From Mesorhizobium sp. (GTDB taxonomy: Bacteria; Pseudomonadota; Alphaproteobacteria; Rhizobiales; Rhizobiaceae), in the NCBI GenBank assembly GCA_004020315.1, contig SAQG01000014.1:62001-126000 (forward strand): a DNA stretch of 64,000 bases, written 5' to 3'. Below are positions 36,507 to 46,216 of this stretch, piece by piece. The translations under genes were made by a program, and so were the position numbers. The notes beneath the pieces are model-generated. The model saw only the letters and a list, made by a program, of their open reading frames with translations, was not told the origin of the DNA and made no database searches. Every line of letters starts with the position of its first letter. Position 1 is the stretch's first letter.

Positions 36507-37250
36507 ATGCGCTACGAGCTGATGCTGCCGCACCAGATCCGCAAGGCGATCGCCGAAAACTTGCCGGTCGTGCTCCCGCTCGGCGTGCTCGAATACCATG
36601 GCGAGCACATGGCCGTCGGCATGGATACGCTGGCGGTGATCAAGATGCTGGAGCTATTCGAAAAGGAAGCCGACATCGTCATCCTGCCAGCCTTCTACTA
36701 CGGTGCGGCGAGCTACGCTGTAGCGCCGCCGGAGGGCAATGGCTCGGTTCAGGTCGGCGGCAATGCGTTGGCGCCGTTCGCGGAGGAACTGTTCTGCAGC
36801 CTATTGCGCATCGGTTTTCGCAACATCCACGCCATCATCCACCACCAGACCGAGAATTTTGCCGCCGGCATGCCGACCGATCTCGCCTTCAAGACCGCTG
36901 GCCGCCAGGCGATCTTCCGCTTCCTCGAGAAGGAGCGCGGCGAAGGCTGGTGGGGCTCCGAGGCGATGGCCGGCTATTATGCCGAACACGCCGAGGGCGG
37001 TAATTTCTTCAACTGGGTGCAGGTGCATCCGCTGATGCCGGCGGTGACGGACGGCCAGTATCCGTTCGACCATGCCGGCGTCGGCGAGACGTCGCTGATG
37101 CTGGCGCTGTGCCCGGAAGCGGTGGACGCCGGCCACTTCGCCGACAACACGGGATGGTACACAGCGAGCGCGCCGAAAGCCTCGGCGGAACTGGGTCAAA
37201 AGGGCGTCGCGATGATCCTCGATCATCTGCGGGCGATACTTTTAGCCTAA
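36507..37250 (+). CDS. Creatininase family protein
   Basis: A 247-residue metallohydrolase-fold protein. It begins MRYELMLPHQIRKAIAENLPVVLPLGVLEYHGEHMAVGMDTL, where the E-x-H-GEH pattern and the following aspartate are the usual metal ligands. Later FRNIHAIIHHQTEN provides further histidines. Besides creatininase, this fold includes enzymes that hydrolyse cyclic sugar-derived ketones or lactones, so beside a sugar dehydrogenase and transporter it may open a ring in sugar breakdown. GGAG lies eight bases before ATG 36507. The creatininase reaction itself is unlikely here. Confidence 0.8.
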   Translation: MRYELMLPHQIRKAIAENLPVVLPLGVLEYHGEHMAVGMDTLAVIKMLELFEKEADIVILPAFYYGAASYAVAPPEGNGSVQVGGNALAPFAEELFCSLLRIGFRNIHAIIHHQTENFAAGMPTDLAFKTAGRQAIFRFLEKERGEGWWGSEAMAGYYAEHAEGGNFFNWVQVHPLMPAVTDGQYPFDHAGVGETSLMLALCPEAVDAGHFADNTGWYTASAPKASAELGQKGVAMILDHLRAILLA

Positions 37251-37299
37251 TGCGGCTCTCCTTTCTCCCACAGAAAGGGAGAAGAGAAGACAGAGCAGC

Positions 37300-38217
37300 T
37301 TACTTCACCGCGCCTGCGGTCATGCCCATGATCAGATAGCGCTCCAGCGCGATGCCGATGACGGCGAGTGGCGTGATCGCGGCGGTGGCCAGCGCCGCCA
37401 TCGACCACCAGTTGATGCCCTGCGAGCCGGTCTGGCTCGCCACCATGACGGGAATGGTCTTGGCGTCGGTCGAGGTCAGGAGTGCGGCGAAGAAATACTC
37501 GTTCCAGCACAGCACCATCGCCAGGATGAAGGCGGCGACCATGCCCGGCAGCGCGATCGGCATGACGATGCGGAAGAAGGCGCCCCAGATCGACAGGCCG
37601 TCGACGAGGGCTGCTTCCTCCAGTTCGACTGGAATCGAATTGAACTGGTCGCGCATGATCCAGATGACGATCGGTAGCACCATCAGCGTGTAGAGCAGGA
37701 TCAGCCCGATGCGGGTGTCGAGCATGCCGACTTCCCGGTACAGCACGAGAAAGGGCAGGGCGAGCACCACCGGTGGCAGGATCAACTGCGACAGAAAGAA
37801 AAAGGAGATGTCCTCATTCTTGAACCATGCGAAGTGATAGCGGTAGCGGGTCAGGCCGTAGGCGGCGAGACTGCCGATGACAATGGCGAGGCTGGACGCG
37901 CCGACCGAGGTGATGACCGAATTCATGAAGCGCTTGATGAACTCGTCGCGCACCGTCGACGTCCGGAAGATCGAGTCCGGCGACAGGCCGAGCGAGCGCC
38001 AGCCCTTCCAGTCCGGCTGGAAGTCGACGAACGGGATGAGATGGCCCTGGGTGACGTCGACGGCTGTCTTGAAAGAGGTGGTTATCGTCCAGTAGATCGG
38101 GAACAGGCAGATGAAGGCCCAGAACACCAGCGCGCCGTAGATGAAGATGCGGTTCGCGAAAAAGCTCGCCGGCGAGCGGATTTCGGAAGCGGCATAATCG
38201 GTGGTCTGGACGCTCAT
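37300..38217 (-). CDS. Carbohydrate ABC transporter permease (MalG type)
   Basis: A 305-residue CUT1-family inner-membrane permease with six spans. The cytoplasmic EAA loop is VELEEAALVDGLSIWGAFFRIVMPIALPG, which contacts the ATPase. It is the second permease, 13 bases downstream of the MalF-type gene, and forms the channel with it. The group (binding protein, two permeases) runs leftward, while the ATPase gene is divergent. Confidence 0.93.
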   Translation of the reverse strand: MSVQTTDYAASEIRSPASFFANRIFIYGALVFWAFICLFPIYWTITTSFKTAVDVTQGHLIPFVDFQPDWKGWRSLGLSPDSIFRTSTVRDEFIKRFMNSVITSVGASSLAIVIGSLAAYGLTRYRYHFAWFKNEDISFFFLSQLILPPVVLALPFLVLYREVGMLDTRIGLILLYTLMVLPIVIWIMRDQFNSIPVELEEAALVDGLSIWGAFFRIVMPIALPGMVAAFILAMVLCWNEYFFAALLTSTDAKTIPVMVASQTGSQGINWWSMAALATAAITPLAVIGIALERYLIMGMTAGAVK

Positions 38218-38230
38218 GTCGCCGCCTCTA

Positions 38231-39352
38231 TCAATTGACGTTGCGCACGAAGCGGTTGGCGAATTTCAACAGCCACGTCACGAACACGATGATGATGATG
38301 AGGTAGGCCATCGCCAGCATGGTGCCGTAGCCGACATTCGAGCGGTCGCGATACTCGCGGTAGATGAAACTCGACACGGAATCGGTCGCGCCGCCCGGGC
38401 CACCCGAGGTGACGGTGATGATGATATCGGCAAGCTTCAGCTTGAAGATAATGCGCAGGATGATCGCCGTCACCGATACCGGCAGCATCAATGGGAAGGT
38501 GACCTGCCAGAAGGTCTGCCAGGCATTGGCGCCGTCTACCCTGGCCGCCTCCAGCACCTCGCGGGACATCGCCTGAAGGCCGGCGAGCAGCATGATCATC
38601 ATGAACGGGATGAACGTCCAGGCATCCAGCACCATGATCGAGATGCGGGCGGTGATCGGGTTTGAGAAGAAGGCGGGGTTTTCCCAGCCGAGCTGGCGCG
38701 CCAGCTCGGCGGCCGGCCCGAACCGGTATTCCATCAGCGACTTGCCGATCATCCACGACACGGCGACCGGCGACAGCATCAACGGCATGAGGAAGACGAC
38801 ACGGAAGAATTTACGCGCTCGGATCTGTGCGTTGAGCAGCAGGGCGAGACCAAAGGCGATGACATACTCGACCAGCACGGCGAGCACATAGAGCACCATG
38901 TTGAACAGCGCGTTGCGGTAGTAAGGGTCGGCCAGCATCTGCCAGAAATTGTCGAGCCCGTTGAACTTCCGGCCGGAGAAGGAACTGAGGTTCCAGTCGG
39001 TCAGCGCGATGTAGAAGCCGAACAGCGTCGGGAAGATCACCATGGCGATGGTGAACAGCAGCGCCGGCAGCAGGAACAGCGCGCGCTGGCCGTCTTCGCC
39101 GCGCGTCAGCACCTGGCCGATGCCGAGCGCAACCCCCCACAGCACATAGGCATAGACGACCGGCCGCCAAGTCTCGAAGCCGATGGTGTCGACCTCTGTC
39201 TTGTAAAGGATCTGAACTGCGATCACTGCCAGCAGGCCGAGCGTCGCAGCTGCCATCAACGCCCGGCCGAGCCGCTTGCGGCCCGGCGATATCAGATCGG
39301 ATGGAGCGGCGTTTGCCGGCCACGCATCGGTGGGCAAAGTCTGGTCAGCCAC
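38231..39352 (-). CDS. Carbohydrate ABC transporter permease (MalF type)
   Basis: A CUT1-family permease of about 373 residues with seven or eight spans, including extra N-terminal ones (LGLLAVIAVQILYKTEVDT, VVYAYVLWGVALGIGQVL) before the core. The EAA loop is VLEAARVDGANAWQTFWQVTFPLMLPVS. The frame is open to 39433, but that N-terminus (MVRRRKAAGPHLDR) runs through the region just after the binding-protein stop; GTG 39352, giving VADQTLPTDAW, seems more likely. The start is uncertain. Confidence 0.88.
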   Translation of the reverse strand: MADQTLPTDAWPANAAPSDLISPGRKRLGRALMAAATLGLLAVIAVQILYKTEVDTIGFETWRPVVYAYVLWGVALGIGQVLTRGEDGQRALFLLPALLFTIAMVIFPTLFGFYIALTDWNLSSFSGRKFNGLDNFWQMLADPYYRNALFNMVLYVLAVLVEYVIAFGLALLLNAQIRARKFFRVVFLMPLMLSPVAVSWMIGKSLMEYRFGPAAELARQLGWENPAFFSNPITARISIMVLDAWTFIPFMMIMLLAGLQAMSREVLEAARVDGANAWQTFWQVTFPLMLPVSVTAIILRIIFKLKLADIIITVTSGGPGGATDSVSSFIYREYRDRSNVGYGTMLAMAYLIIIIVFVTWLLKFANRFVRNVN

Positions 39353-39452
39353 GCGTCTCGTCCGTTCATCGAATGCTTTATGACCGGCTGGCCGGTCAAG
39401 GTGCGGTCCGGCGGCTTTGCGTCGCCGGACCACGGTTCACTACAGTCCCAGC

Positions 39453-41117
39453 CTACATGCCGAGCGAGGCCTTGTAGAGCTTGACCTGGTTTTCGCGGCC
39501 GATCTGGTCGGTCAACTTCTCCCAGGCGGCTGCAATGGCGTCGGCGCCTTCCTGCGCCGTCATCTTGCCGGCAAACGTGTTGGCCAGGATGTCCTCGGCG
39601 GCGCTGTAATACTGGAAGATGCCGGGGATGCGCGGCTCGATCGCGGCGTTCGGATGGTTGTAGCTGTCGGCCTCCGACTTGAGATACGAGGTGATGAACG
39701 CCTCGTCGTAACCGGCCGCCACCCATTCCGGAATGTCGAAATGCGAGTTGCGGTAGGGCTGGAATCCGGACGGGTACATGGCCGTCCAGATCGACAGGTC
39801 CTTGCCGCCGAGATGGGCCGCGGCCGACCATGCCGCCTTCTTCTTCTTTTCGTCGCTGTCGACGCGAGCCATGACGTAGACGCCCCAGCCGAGATAGGCG
39901 CAGTTCGGCGCATGGTTCGGGCCGCTGGCGAGCTTGTCCCATTGGCCGGTTTTGGAATTGTAGACGTCGTCCGAGCCGGGCAGGATCGAGAAGCCGGTGA
40001 CGTCGCCGACGACAGAACTGTCGTTGGTCTTGACGTTGGAACCGACGTCGCCCCACCAGGTGACCATCGACCCGGTGCCGGCCAGGAATTGCTGGAAGGC
40101 CGTGGTGTTCGGGTCGGCGTTGATCTGGTCGGCAGGCTCCGACGGCAGCGCGTCGATCACGTCCTGGATCGCCCGCACCCAGGCCGGGTTGTTGATGCGC
40201 GGCTTCATCGTGTCGGCGTCGAACAGCCAGGCCTTGTCGTCGGGATGCTTGGCATAGGCGGTGGCGCGGCTGCCGAGGAAGTAGAAGCCGAAGCCGCCCC
40301 AGGCCTTGGGTGCATCGAGATAGCCGAAGACGTCCTGGCCCTGGAACTGCTTGCCCTTGAGGAACTTGGTCACCGCCTGCACCTGCTGCCAGGTCTTCGG
40401 CACGCCCCATTCACCGCCGCCGCCGCTGTCCTTCCATGCCTTGGCGAGGTCGGCATCGGCAAACACATCGGTGCGGTAGTTGAAATTGTGCGCGTCACCG
40501 TCGACGGTCACGCGGTACTGCTTGCCGTCCCATGTGCCGACCGGTGGCTGCAGATAGGCCACGACGTCCTTCATGTCGATCTGGTCCTTGACCCAGTCCG
40601 GCATTTCGGAAGTGAGGCCTTTGCCGCAGACGTCGCCTTCGAACGGCGCGCCCATCTCGATGATGTCGAAATCGACGGTGCCGGTGGCGATCGACTGCTG
40701 CAGGCGCGCGTTGTAGTCCGCCTGCGCCAGGTCGATCCAGTTGATCTTGGCGCCGGTATAGGTCTCCCACGGCTTCAGGAAGCCGCGAAACAGCACATTG
40801 TGCAGGTTCTGATTGTTGAGCCCCATGAAAGTGAGCTCCACACCGGCGAACTCGCCTTCCTTGACGTTGGCCTTGGTCGCCGCCAGGCAAAGCTCGCCGA
40901 CTTGCTGGAAGTCGGCATCGGTCGGCTGGCCCTTGCCGACACCGGGAATCTGCAGGATCTGCGCGCGCAACTCGCTTGCGGCGGAAGCCGGGCGCGTCAG
41001 CGCGCCAAGCCCGGCGCCGGATGCCGCTGCGACCGCGGCCATGCTGGCCGCGCCCTTGAGGACATCGCGGCGAGTGGCTCCCGCACGCATAAATTGATTG
41101 TAAAGGCTGACTTTCAT
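39453..41117 (-). CDS. ABC transporter extracellular sugar-binding protein (family 1)
   Basis: A 554-residue periplasmic binding protein. The N-terminus has a Tat-like signal (ATRRDVLKGAASMAAVAAAS, cleavage after TRPASA, residue ~46), meaning export folded. Binding-protein features are LTFMGLNNQNLHNVLFRGFLKPWETYTGAKINW and VTGFSILPGSDDVYNSKTGQ. At over 550 residues it is long for family 1, which suggests oligosaccharide or complex-ligand binding. It is the first gene of the leftward transporter group. The ligand is not predictable. Confidence 0.9.
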   Translation of the reverse strand: MKVSLYNQFMRAGATRRDVLKGAASMAAVAAASGAGLGALTRPASAASELRAQILQIPGVGKGQPTDADFQQVGELCLAATKANVKEGEFAGVELTFMGLNNQNLHNVLFRGFLKPWETYTGAKINWIDLAQADYNARLQQSIATGTVDFDIIEMGAPFEGDVCGKGLTSEMPDWVKDQIDMKDVVAYLQPPVGTWDGKQYRVTVDGDAHNFNYRTDVFADADLAKAWKDSGGGGEWGVPKTWQQVQAVTKFLKGKQFQGQDVFGYLDAPKAWGGFGFYFLGSRATAYAKHPDDKAWLFDADTMKPRINNPAWVRAIQDVIDALPSEPADQINADPNTTAFQQFLAGTGSMVTWWGDVGSNVKTNDSSVVGDVTGFSILPGSDDVYNSKTGQWDKLASGPNHAPNCAYLGWGVYVMARVDSDEKKKKAAWSAAAHLGGKDLSIWTAMYPSGFQPYRNSHFDIPEWVAAGYDEAFITSYLKSEADSYNHPNAAIEPRIPGIFQYYSAAEDILANTFAGKMTAQEGADAIAAAWEKLTDQIGRENQVKLYKASLGM

Positions 41118-41410
41118 TTCGTTCCTCCCAGAATCTCAATGGTGATTGTTCGGGTGTTTGGAGCGCTGGACGTGTTCCCCAACAACAGCGACTCCTAGAA
41201 ATAGCGGCCCAAGTTTTCCTCCCGCGACACTTCGATTTCCGTGGTCCGGACTAGCGTGCCGGCGCGCCCGGAACCGGGTCATAGCCCGAGCCCTTTCACT
41301 ATTCTCACAACAAGTGCCGTGTCAACGAGAATGGGGTTTTTTATCTATAAAAGACTGACTTGCCCTCGCCGTTTGCGTTGTTTAGCTTCACCGCAACGAA
41401 AGGGGGGCTC

Positions 41411-42469
<1,059 letters not shown>

Positions 42470-42483
42470 CACTTTGAATTTTG

Positions 42484-42529
42484 CGCATGATCTTATCCGA
42501 GAAACGGCGACACTTTTCGGAATCATGCG
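42484..42529. repeat. Hairpin repeat, copy 2 of a three-member family
   Basis: CGCATGAT (42484-42491) and ATCATGCG (42522-42529) are perfect arms; inside, CCGA (42497-42500) pairs with TCGG (42517-42520). On the minus strand the core reads AAAAGTGTCGCCGTTTCTCG, matching the core of the copies at 4864 and 45084. It lies in the gap between the ATPase and FucU genes of one operon. Confidence 0.75.
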
Positions 42530-42567
42530 GTAGGTTTCACATCAAAAAGCCCGTCGGGAGGAATGCC

Positions 42568-43020
42568 ATGCTCAAAGGGATCAATCCGCTGCTCAATGCC
42601 GACGTGCTCCATGCGCTGCGGGCGATGGGCCATGGCGACGACTTGATCATCGCTGACACCAACTTCCCCTCCGATTCGGTGGCGCGCCAGACCGTGCTCG
42701 GCCGGCTGCTGCGCATCGATGCGCCGGCGGCGGACGTGGTCAAGGCGGTGCTGTCGCTCTATCCGCTGGACAATTTCGTCGATGACGCCGCCGCCCGCAT
42801 GGAGATCGTCGGCAAACCGGACGAGATTCCCGCCGTGCAGAGGCAAGTGCAAGACGAGATCGATGCTGCGGAGGGCAAGGCCTGGCCGATGATTTCGGTC
42901 GAGCGCTACGCCTTCTACGAACGCGCCAAAAAGGCCTACTGCGTCATCCAGACCGGCGAGCGCCGCTTCTATGGCTGTTTTGCGTTCCGCAAGGGCGTCG
43001 TTCCGCCGGATGCGGAGTAG
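42568..43020 (+). CDS. RbsD/FucU family sugar mutarotase
   Basis: A 150-residue protein of the D-ribose pyranase / L-fucose mutarotase family, which interconverts anomers or pyranose and furanose forms. The start MLKGINPLLNADVLHALRAMGHGDDLIIADTNFPSDS has the catalytic histidine (MGHGD) and aspartate (ADTNFP). The C-terminus has GERRFYGCFAFRKGVV. It looks nearer to FucU than RbsD by length and ending. GGGAGG precedes the ATG. It lies in an operon with the transporter ATPase and the kinase gene. Confidence 0.92.
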   Translation: MLKGINPLLNADVLHALRAMGHGDDLIIADTNFPSDSVARQTVLGRLLRIDAPAADVVKAVLSLYPLDNFVDDAAARMEIVGKPDEIPAVQRQVQDEIDAAEGKAWPMISVERYAFYERAKKAYCVIQTGERRFYGCFAFRKGVVPPDAE

Positions 43021-43024
43021 GAAG

Positions 43025-43951
43025 ATGCCAGGCAAGCCTGTCGTCATATTGGGCGTCTTCGTCGCCGATACCGCCTACCGCGCCGCCCGCCAACCGCGCA
43101 TGGGCGAGACGATCCTCGGTACATCCTTCACGCTGGGCCCCGGCGGCAAGGGCTCGAACCAGGCGGTTGCGGCCGGCCGTCTCGGTGCCGAGATCACTTT
43201 TCTGACGCGCCTTGGCGTCGATCCCTTTGCCGATATGGCCAGGCAGACCTGGACGCAGGCCGGGGTGAAGAGCGCCGTCATCGACACGCCTCAGAGTTAT
43301 ACGGGTGCGGCCTATATCTTCGTCGAGGAGACGAGCGGCAACAACGCCATCATCGTCAGCCCCGGTGCGGCCATGCTGATTTCGCCCGACGACATCGAGG
43401 CTAACGCCGGCCTGATCCGCTCGGCCGGCGTCTTCGTCACTCAGCTCGAACAGCCGATCGAGGCGGCGATGCGAGCGCTAGAGATCGCTCGCGGGGCAGG
43501 GGTGACGACCATCCTCAACCCGGCGCCGGCGACAAAGCTTCCTGACCGCATCTATACGCTCTGCGACTATGTCACGCCCAACGAGACCGAGGCCGAGGAA
43601 CTGACCGGCATCAAGGTGTCCTCCATCGACGACGCCCGCCGCGCCGCCGACAGTTTACTTGCAAAGGGTGTCGGCGCCGTCATCGTGACGCTCGGTGAAA
43701 AGGGCGCGCTTTTGCATACGGTTGATCGCTCCGACCATGTCGGCGCGATCAACGCCGGTTCCGTGGTCGAGACAACCGGCGCAGGCGACGCCTTCAATGG
43801 CGGCCTGGCCGCAGCACTTGCGAGAGGGGTGGAACCGCTGCAGGCGGTCCGCTTCGCCTGCGCCGTCGCCGGCATTTCGGTGACGCGGCCCGGCACCGCG
43901 CCGTCGATGCCATCACTGCAGGAGGTCGAGGCGCTGCTCGCCAATGGGTGA
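43025..43951 (+). CDS. Ribokinase-type PfkB carbohydrate kinase
   Basis: A 308-residue PfkB family kinase, closest in pattern to ribokinase. The N-terminal GGKGSNQAVAAGRLGAEI is the sugar-binding signature, TPNETEAEELTGI is typical of ribokinase, and the catalytic aspartate lies in ETTGAGDAFNGGLAAALA. It begins two bases after the mutarotase stop (TAGGAAG, then ATG 43025). It would phosphorylate the imported sugar. Because it pairs with a CUT1 transporter rather than an RbsABC system, ribose is not certain. Confidence 0.92.
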   Translation: MPGKPVVILGVFVADTAYRAARQPRMGETILGTSFTLGPGGKGSNQAVAAGRLGAEITFLTRLGVDPFADMARQTWTQAGVKSAVIDTPQSYTGAAYIFVEETSGNNAIIVSPGAAMLISPDDIEANAGLIRSAGVFVTQLEQPIEAAMRALEIARGAGVTTILNPAPATKLPDRIYTLCDYVTPNETEAEELTGIKVSSIDDARRAADSLLAKGVGAVIVTLGEKGALLHTVDRSDHVGAINAGSVVETTGAGDAFNGGLAAALARGVEPLQAVRFACAVAGISVTRPGTAPSMPSLQEVEALLANG

Positions 43952-44281
43952 GGCCGCGCAGGCTCGCCGGCGCTCTCGACTGTCGTTCGTTCCGTCCACG
44001 GTGACATATTAGCCACAGTTAATATGAATCGGCAAACCTATCTTGCGTCATTGGCATAGGTGTCCCGTAATGGGTCACTGGGTCTGGCGCCGCAATTGCA
44101 CGGTCAGCAATACCGGGGGGGGCACCTTGACCTGGCAATCGGGGGGTAATCTGGGGGCCCCGCCGCTTCGCAAATGGAGCGGCGGGCGCTTTCACGGCAC
44201 CACACCATCAGAAGCCGCCGGCGGATAGGAATGTTTTGCAGTGCTCGCGGGGAAGTACCTGTCGCGCCGAATGAGGCGGGT
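43952..44281. other. Intergenic region with G-runs and small inverted repeats
   Basis: About 330 bases. CATATTA (44005-44011) and TAATATG (44020-44026) form a perfect 7-bp inverted repeat. G-runs of 8, 6 and 5 lie at 44115-44122, 44141-44146 and 44153-44157. A GC hairpin (CCGCCGCT/AGCGGCGG) follows near 44160-44188. A 61-codon frame at 44043 has no ribosome-binding site or recognisable product. Confidence 0.5.
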
Positions 44282-45067
44282 CTAGCCGCGAACCCCGGAC
44301 AATTCGCGGACCTCCGCCCGCAGCGCCTGTAGCTCCGCCAGGATGTTGGCCTGATCGCTATGCAGCGTTGCTCTGTCGGCCGATTCTACAGCTTCATGCT
44401 CGGCCTCCATCGCCGAAACGATCACGCCGATGAACAGATTGAGCACGGTGAACGAGGTCGCGATGATGAATGGGATGAAGAACAGCCATGCGGTCGGATA
44501 GACTTCCATGACCGGGCGCACCACGCCGTCCGACCAGCCTTCGAGAGTCATGACCTGGAAAAGCGTGAAGAGCGATTCCGGTATGCCGCCGAACAGTTCG
44601 GGAAAGGACGAGCCGTAGAGCTTCGTCGCCATCACCGCAAAGACGTAGAACACCAGCCCAAGCAACAGCATGATCGAGCCCATGCCCGGCAAGGCGGTGA
44701 TGAAGCCGGTGACGACACGGCGCAGTGACGGAACGATGCTGATCAGACGCAGGACCCGCAGGATGCGCAGCGCCCTCAGCACGGAGAGCGAACCAGTCGC
44801 GGGGATAAGCGCGAAACCGACGACGAAGAGGTCGAAGATGCGCCATGGATCACGGAAGAAATGCGCCCTGTAGACGACCACCCGGATCGCGAGTTCGAGC
44901 ACGAAGACACCGAGGATCGCGCGGTCGATGGCGGTTAGAAGCGGGCCAAAAGCAGCAATCGCATCGGGCGAGGTTTCGAGGCCGAGCGTGACGGCGTTGA
45001 TCAGGATCAGCACCATGATCGTGAGGTCGAAATGGCGCGATTCGATGAGTGATTTCAGGGCGTCCAA
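44282..45067 (-). CDS. Bacterial voltage-gated cation channel (BacNav/ion transport family)
   Basis: A channel subunit of about 261 residues with six spans, which would assemble as a tetramer. S4 carries regularly spaced arginines (LRALRILRVLRLISIVPSLRR), the voltage sensor. The pore loop reads FQVMTLEGWSDGVV; the selectivity filter is TLEGWSD, not the TLESWS of sodium-selective channels such as NavAb. A C-terminal coiled coil (ANILAELQALRAEVREL) follows S6. The frame is open to ATG 45127, but that start would translate through a hairpin repeat (45084-45132); TTG 45067 with GGAG upstream is preferred. Confidence 0.85.
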   Translation of the reverse strand: MDALKSLIESRHFDLTIMVLILINAVTLGLETSPDAIAAFGPLLTAIDRAILGVFVLELAIRVVVYRAHFFRDPWRIFDLFVVGFALIPATGSLSVLRALRILRVLRLISIVPSLRRVVTGFITALPGMGSIMLLLGLVFYVFAVMATKLYGSSFPELFGGIPESLFTLFQVMTLEGWSDGVVRPVMEVYPTAWLFFIPFIIATSFTVLNLFIGVIVSAMEAEHEAVESADRATLHSDQANILAELQALRAEVRELSGVRG

Positions 45068-45083
45068 GGCTTCTTCTCCGTTA

Positions 45084-45132
45084 GAGCATCGGACCCAAAC
45101 GTGGGAACCGGGTTCGGGAAAATCCAATGCTC
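45084..45132. repeat. Hairpin repeat, copy 3 of a three-member family
   Basis: GAGCATCGGA (45084-45093) pairs with TCCAATGCTC (45123-45132) with one mismatch, around the core CCCAAACGTGGGAACCGGGT. Core and geometry match the copies at 4864 and 42484; the arms differ. It lies directly upstream of the channel gene and helps to place the channel start at 45067. Confidence 0.75.
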
Positions 45133-45163
45133 AAACGCATATGACAGCCTTGGAACGCAACAA

Positions 45164-45213
45164 ATACAAAAAGTTGAAACTCTCAGGAAACTGAAACTCG
45201 AAACTTTTTGTAT
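45164..45213. repeat. AT-rich 12-bp perfect inverted repeat
   Basis: ATACAAAAAGTT (45164-45175) and AACTTTTTGTAT (45202-45213) are exact reverse complements with a 26-base spacer rich in GAAACT. It lies just outside the degenerate tRNA-Asp copy. It could be a terminator, an insertion footprint or a recombination site. Confidence 0.6.
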
Positions 45214-45239
45214 CAAGGAACCTAGGCCATTCAAAAGAA

Positions 45240-45313
45240 TGGCGCGAGTGATGGGCTCGAACGCGCGACTCCGGCGTACAGGCCGGTACTCTAACCACTG
45301 GGCTACAACCCGC
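45240..45313 (-). pseudogene. Degenerate tRNA-Asp pseudogene
   Basis: A 74-base copy of the tRNA-Asp at 48308-48384 with about four substitutions, four single-base deletions and one insertion. The anticodon loop has lost a base (CTGTAC instead of CTGTCAC), and the T-arm and variable region are also damaged, so it cannot form a normal tRNA. The CCA end is still recognisable (TGG at 45240-45242). Confidence 0.85.
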
Positions 45314-45381
45314 GCATAGAGGAGCATGTGTCAGCCGTGTTCGTCGTTGGGGCGGTGGATAAGCCACCGGGTGTCAGGCGG
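45240..45381. repeat. Direct repeat, left (decayed) copy of the tRNA-Asp locus
   Basis: This segment aligns along its whole length with 48308-48458. Besides the tRNA part, the 5' flank is shared, including a 33-base identical block (GTGTCAGCCGTGTTCGTCGT and onward, 45328-45360). The right copy has 7 extra bases near its end. The two copies are 3068 bases apart and bracket three genes. Confidence 0.85.
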
Positions 45382-45667
45382 TACTCGCCAGGGATTGATA
45401 GCCCTGGGGCTCGAATGTAACCGCCACAAGGCCAAGCAGCCCGGCCGGAATGGCCTTCCGGCCCGCTGTCAAAGCGGATCTTATCACGGCGCTATATCGC
45501 TGCAGTGACAGCGTTTCTCCGCGGCAGCGCGAAGGATTGCGTGGGTTTTCGCTCGATCGGGACCAAGGGCAGCGATGATCTACCAACGCGCCAGGAACCA
45601 TGCGGGGAGCAGCGGGTTTGGCTTGGATGCCGACACGTTCGGTCCACCATTCTCCAAGGAGAATACG
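45382..45667. other. Intergenic region upstream of the EF-hand gene
   Basis: About 286 bases with no recognised gene. AAGGAG at its end is the ribosome-binding site of the EF-hand protein. Short frames here show no family resemblance. Confidence 0.45.
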
Positions 45668-46162
45668 ATGAAATTAGCAAGCAAAACCACAGCAGTCGCC
45701 GCGGCGCTGGCTATGCTGGCCTCGCCAGCACTATCCCAGACGACTTCACCCGCGCCCGCCGCACCTACACAGGATCAAGGTTCGCAGCCATCGCCGAGCG
45801 GGCCAACTGAAGACTCCATGCGACAAATGATGCGTCAGATGATGACTGAGATGCTGGAAGAGAGAATGCAGGAGCGTGACCGCCCCCGAGCAGAACGACG
45901 AGGTGGCGACCGTTGGCACCGCGATTTCCGAAGAGGTCCGCGTGACGGGCGCCATATGGGAGGCGGGATGATGCATGGCGCGCGGATGCGAATGATGTTC
46001 GCCATCGTGGACGCTGACGGCGATGGTACGCTTTCTCAAACCGAGGTTCAGGATTTCGTCGGGCGGATATTCAACGCCGTCGACGAGAACGGTGATGACA
46101 GCGTCGACAGGGAGGAGATCCGATCCTTCATCCACGGAGGTGCCGACGAAACGGGTGAATAA
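45668..46162 (+). CDS. Secreted EF-hand calcium-binding protein
   Basis: A 164-residue protein with a Sec signal peptide ([24 protein letters not shown]). A Pro/Gln-rich and then Met/Arg-rich region follows ([20 protein letters not shown]), then two EF-hand loops, [12 protein letters not shown] and [12 protein letters not shown], with canonical acidic ligands. It would bind calcium in the periplasm. Start: AAGGAG lies 8 bases before ATG 45668; the frame is open to 45575. It is the first of three genes in the segment bracketed by the tRNA-Asp repeat. Confidence 0.85.
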   Translation: MKLASKTTAVAAALAMLASPALSQTTSPAPAAPTQDQGSQPSPSGPTEDSMRQMMRQMMTEMLEERMQERDRPRAERRGGDRWHRDFRRGPRDGRHMGGGMMHGARMRMMFAIVDADGDGTLSQTEVQDFVGRIFNAVDENGDDSVDREEIRSFIHGGADETGE

Positions 46163-46216
46163 ATCACTGCAACGTCTTGCGCGCTCCTAGGACGAATTCG
46201 GGAAAGGAATTCGGAA

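Noticed and set aside
39417..41198. A 593-codon frame antisense to the sugar-binding protein
   Set aside because: No recognisable domain; the opposite strand encodes a full binding protein with Tat signal.
44043..44228. A 61-codon open frame in the intergenic region after the kinase gene
   Set aside because: No ribosome-binding site, glycine/tryptophan-rich translation, no family; the G-runs account for its composition.
45068..45127. Earlier ATG start of the ion channel
   Set aside because: It would translate through the hairpin repeat at 45084-45132; TTG 45067 with GGAG is the better start.
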